A DNA stretch of 64,000 nucleotides from contig JAPZTJ010000023.1 of assembly GCA_027532555.1 (NCBI GenBank), forward strand, positions 58,313-122,312, written 5' to 3'. The notes beneath the pieces are model-generated. The model ran no database searches and had not been told where the DNA came from. It saw nothing but the letters and a program-made list of their open reading frames with translations. This document shows, piece after piece, positions 62,105 to 64,000 of this stretch; the first letter of the stretch is position 1, and every line of letters starts with the position of its first letter. Source of the DNA: Aquidulcibacter sp. (lineage in GTDB: Bacteria; Pseudomonadota; Alphaproteobacteria; Caulobacterales; Aquidulcibacteraceae). The position numbers were made by a program, and so were the translations under genes.

Positions 62105-63651
62105 GGTTTGGCGATCCCGAAGCCGGCGTCTACGCCTGCGGCTTCGACGGCAAAACCGAAGTCTGAAGGTTCAGAGCCGTAGATCCTGTAGAGGGGATCC
62201 CCGCGTCTGACCACATCGCCGATACGGCAGAGGATTTCGATTCCCGCACCGGGGTCGGTTGGCGCGCCTGCCAGCCGGGCGATGCCGGCGATGCGCAGGC
62301 AGTCGACCGCTGTGACCAGACCGGTCGCTTCGGCCACGACCTCATGCTCGAGCGAACCCAGGGCACCGCTCAGCGGCGAAGGGCCCTGGGCCTCGATGAT
62401 GGCATCCATGGTCTGGCGGGCAGCACCGGATTGGAGCAATTCCCGGGCGCGCGCCTCGGCCTTGCCGCCGGGCAGGTCAGGATCGGCGTCGAGCACCCGG
62501 GCGGCCAGCCGGATGGCCTTTTCCCGAAGATCCGCCGGTGCGCCGGGCGTGTTGGCCAAGACAGCCATGACATCGCGCGCCTCCAGGACCGGCCCTATGC
62601 CGCGGCCGATCGGCTGGGTGCCGTCGGTGAGGACCACCTCGATTTCGAGGCCCAGATTGGTGGCAACGAACTCGAACAGCTTCCTCAGGCGTACTGCCGC
62701 CTGGCTGTCGTGTAGCTTGGCCGATGGCCCGATTGGCAGGTCAAGCACGAGGCGCCCGACCCCGGCAGCGATTTTTTTTGAAAGGATGGACGCAACCATC
62801 TGCTCTGGCGTGTCGATCGACAGGGGGCGTTCCACCGAGATCAGCACGTCGTCTGCCGGCGACAGGTTCACCCGCCCGCCCCAGACAATGCAGCCGCCAC
62901 AGGTTTCGACGACTTTGCGCATCTCCTCCTCTGACAGATCCACGCGGGCGAGGACCTCCATGGTGTCGGCGGTTCCTGCTGGCGAGGTGATTGCCCGCGA
63001 CGAGGTCTTGGGAATGGTGAGTCCGTGGGCAGCGACGATTGGCGCGACGATCAATGAGGTTCTGTTTCCGGGAATGCCGCCGATGCAGTGCTTGTCCACG
63101 ACAAGTTTACCGCCCCAGTCGAGCCTCGAGCCCGCCGCGATCATCCCGCGGGTGAGGCCAAGGGTCTCTTCGGGCGTCATGAAGCGGGCACAGGCGAAGA
63201 GGAAGGCAGCGACTTCCATATCGGACCATCGATGATCGGCAAGATCGCGCGCCACGGCCACAAAGGCGGCATCGTCAAGCACCAGACCGTCGACCTTGGC
63301 GCGAATGGTCGCGAGGCTGGCCGGTGGACGCGCGGGAGCCACCTGGACAAGGTCGCCGGCCTTGACGCCGAGGCGACGGAACAGCGGCTGGGGCAGTCCG
63401 ATTTCGTCAGGCTGGAGCAGGGCCGGGTCGCCGATCATCGTTGAGGCCAGGAGTGTTTTGTCGCCAAACCGCAGCTCTACTTTGCGTGAGCCGCGAAGAC
63501 GTTCGGGACGCAGCACCTCGCTACACCGGGCCATGACGACGACATTTTCACGGAAGCTGTCAAGGCCCAGCGGCCGGGCTTTGAGAAACTCAGTCCGGCC
63601 TGAAGCGGCCACAGGCTGGGACTCGCTGGTGCTCTTGGTCACGCTGCTCAT
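62101..63651 (-). CDS. Archaeal-type thymidine/AMP phosphorylase
   Basis: 516 aa with an ~80-residue N-terminal barrel domain ([17 protein letters not shown]) not found in ordinary DeoA but present in archaeal AMP phosphorylases. The catalytic domain has [21 protein letters not shown] (phosphate/Lys-His site), [19 protein letters not shown] and [17 protein letters not shown]; the C-terminal domain ends with a [10 protein letters not shown] barrel. It should split a nucleoside or NMP with phosphate to base plus ribose(-1,5-bis)phosphate. First gene of the operon; AAGGA before the ATG. Confidence 0.9.
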   Translation of the reverse strand: MSSVTKSTSESQPVAASGRTEFLKARPLGLDSFRENVVVMARCSEVLRPERLRGSRKVELRFGDKTLLASTMIGDPALLQPDEIGLPQPLFRRLGVKAGDLVQVAPARPPASLATIRAKVDGLVLDDAAFVAVARDLADHRWSDMEVAAFLFACARFMTPEETLGLTRGMIAAGSRLDWGGKLVVDKHCIGGIPGNRTSLIVAPIVAAHGLTIPKTSSRAITSPAGTADTMEVLARVDLSEEEMRKVVETCGGCIVWGGRVNLSPADDVLISVERPLSIDTPEQMVASILSKKIAAGVGRLVLDLPIGPSAKLHDSQAAVRLRKLFEFVATNLGLEIEVVLTDGTQPIGRGIGPVLEARDVMAVLANTPGAPADLREKAIRLAARVLDADPDLPGGKAEARARELLQSGAARQTMDAIIEAQGPSPLSGALGSLEHEVVAEATGLVTAVDCLRIAGIARLAGAPTDPGAGIEILCRIGDVVRRGDPLYRIYGSEPSDFGFAVEAAGVDAGFGIAKP

Positions 63652-63952
63652 GCTCTGTCCTTAAGGATTTCAGCATGGCTTGCGATGGTTGGGCTGTCAA
63701 TCAGCATCGAACATGGGACCCAGACTTGTTTTTAAATCTGCCCCGCCATGGCCCGATGTTCTAGCAGCTCTGCGGATGGGCGCGCAGCTTATTTGTGCGC
63801 GTAGCGCCTGTCCGCAGGGCGATTCTGAGCCGGCGCTTTTACGGCTGTGTGGTTAGTCATTAGAGCGGTTTTCCTGAAAAAGGAATCGAGTGTATTCCCA
63901 AATCAGGTGTGATGTGATTCACCATTTATGTTGGTGATGGAGGCCAACATGG
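63652..63952. other. Operon leader and insertion-sequence boundary
   Basis: 301 nt: the promoter region of the phosphorylase operon (left part) and the terminal non-coding part of an insertion sequence (from about 63863). No other gene seen. No clear -35/-10 pair could be chosen for the operon. Confidence 0.4.
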
Positions 63953-64000
63953 ATGGCAAAGATACTATCGATGGATTTGAGGTCTCGCGCGATTGGTGCA
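63863..64000 (+). mobile_element. IS630-family element, left end only
   Basis: From about 63863 (after a TA dinucleotide, the IS630 target) the sequence reads GAGCGGTTTTCCTG, then AATCAGGTGTGATGTGATTC, then a transposase start; this layout is common in alphaproteobacterial IS630 elements. The left boundary is approximate and the right end lies outside the window. Confidence 0.55.
63953..64000 (+). CDS. IS630-type transposase, first 16 codons
   Basis: The frame from the ATG at 63953 reads MAKILSMDLRSRAIGA, the standard opening of IS630 ORFs (MAKxxSxDLRxR) that begins their N-terminal helix-turn-helix. GGAGG lies 9 nt upstream. Another ATG at 63949 opens a different frame with no family likeness. 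The rest of the gene is outside the window. Confidence 0.65.
   Translation, partial: MAKILSMDLRSRAIGA

Noticed and set aside
1..64000. CRISPR arrays
   Set aside because: No regularly spaced direct repeats were seen.

Overview
The window reads as alphaproteobacterial chromosome. The rsfS-rlmH-envC-ctpA order, the divergent tesA/ybbA-ybbP block, an ECF sigma/ChrR pair, FabI and accA are all familiar from that class. The style (exported sulfatases, a DUF853 ATPase, many oxidoreductases, moderate GC) would fit a Caulobacterales/Hyphomonadales-like heterotroph, but the order is a guess. Coding is dense on both strands with many 1-4 nt stop/start overlaps, and several coupled genes begin with non-ATG codons (rsfS, rlmH, the formylglycine-generating enzyme, namZ).

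Region by region. 1-12.3 kb is core: fabI (cut by the window edge), anti-sigma and sigma factor, thpR with an aldo/keto reductase, tesA and its divergent ABC exporter, a YgjP-type metallopeptidase, ctpA, envC, rlmH and rsfS. 12.4-15 kb holds a HAD-IIIC (FkbH-like) protein with an unusual cysteine-rich N-terminus, followed by a NodB-type deacetylase. 15-30.6 kb is mostly housekeeping: pgi, a DASS transporter, a HerA-like ATPase, aldehyde dehydrogenase, a histone-deacetylase-family hydrolase with pyrD and DUF952, purQ, a DUF547/TVP38/flavin disulfide reductase trio, a VWA lipoprotein and accA. 30.6-39.8 kb is a minus-strand run of catabolic genes: two exported cysteine-type sulfatases, a lipoprotein formylglycine-generating enzyme with both catalytic cysteines, a membrane-anchored metallo-beta-lactamase protein, a GST, an epoxide hydrolase and a tandem GST-kappa/DsbA-like protein. 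Divergent from these are a phytase-like esterase and a Met/His-rich DUF305 lipoprotein.

41.5-46.2 kb looks like a decayed integrative element beside tRNA-Arg(CCG): a truncated TraG/VirD4, a DUF2958 gene, a Fic protein with an operator-like triple box at its start codon, and a minimal tyrosine recombinase. 46.3-54.2 kb is a compact catabolic regulon: SCP2, two GSTs, TetR, SDR, MDR, extradiol-type VOC, FAD monooxygenase and FAH. Its two divergent promoters carry the same 19-bp inverted-repeat motif. 54.2-56.7 kb is scar-like, with an uncharacterised protein, a small lipoprotein and a headless iron alcohol dehydrogenase.

From 56.7 kb to the end the sequence is visibly more GC-rich and holds an esterase, a NamZ-type exo-muramidase and a three-gene operon (archaeal-type nucleoside/AMP phosphorylase, PRPP synthetase homologue, beta-CASP RNase-like hydrolase) joined by GTGA overlaps. 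The window ends inside the first codons of an IS630-type transposase. The observations most worth following up are the two-site operator of the aromatic-type regulon, the periplasmic sulfatase/FGE cluster, the phosphorylase-PRPP-RNase operon and the Fic operator. No CRISPR array was seen.
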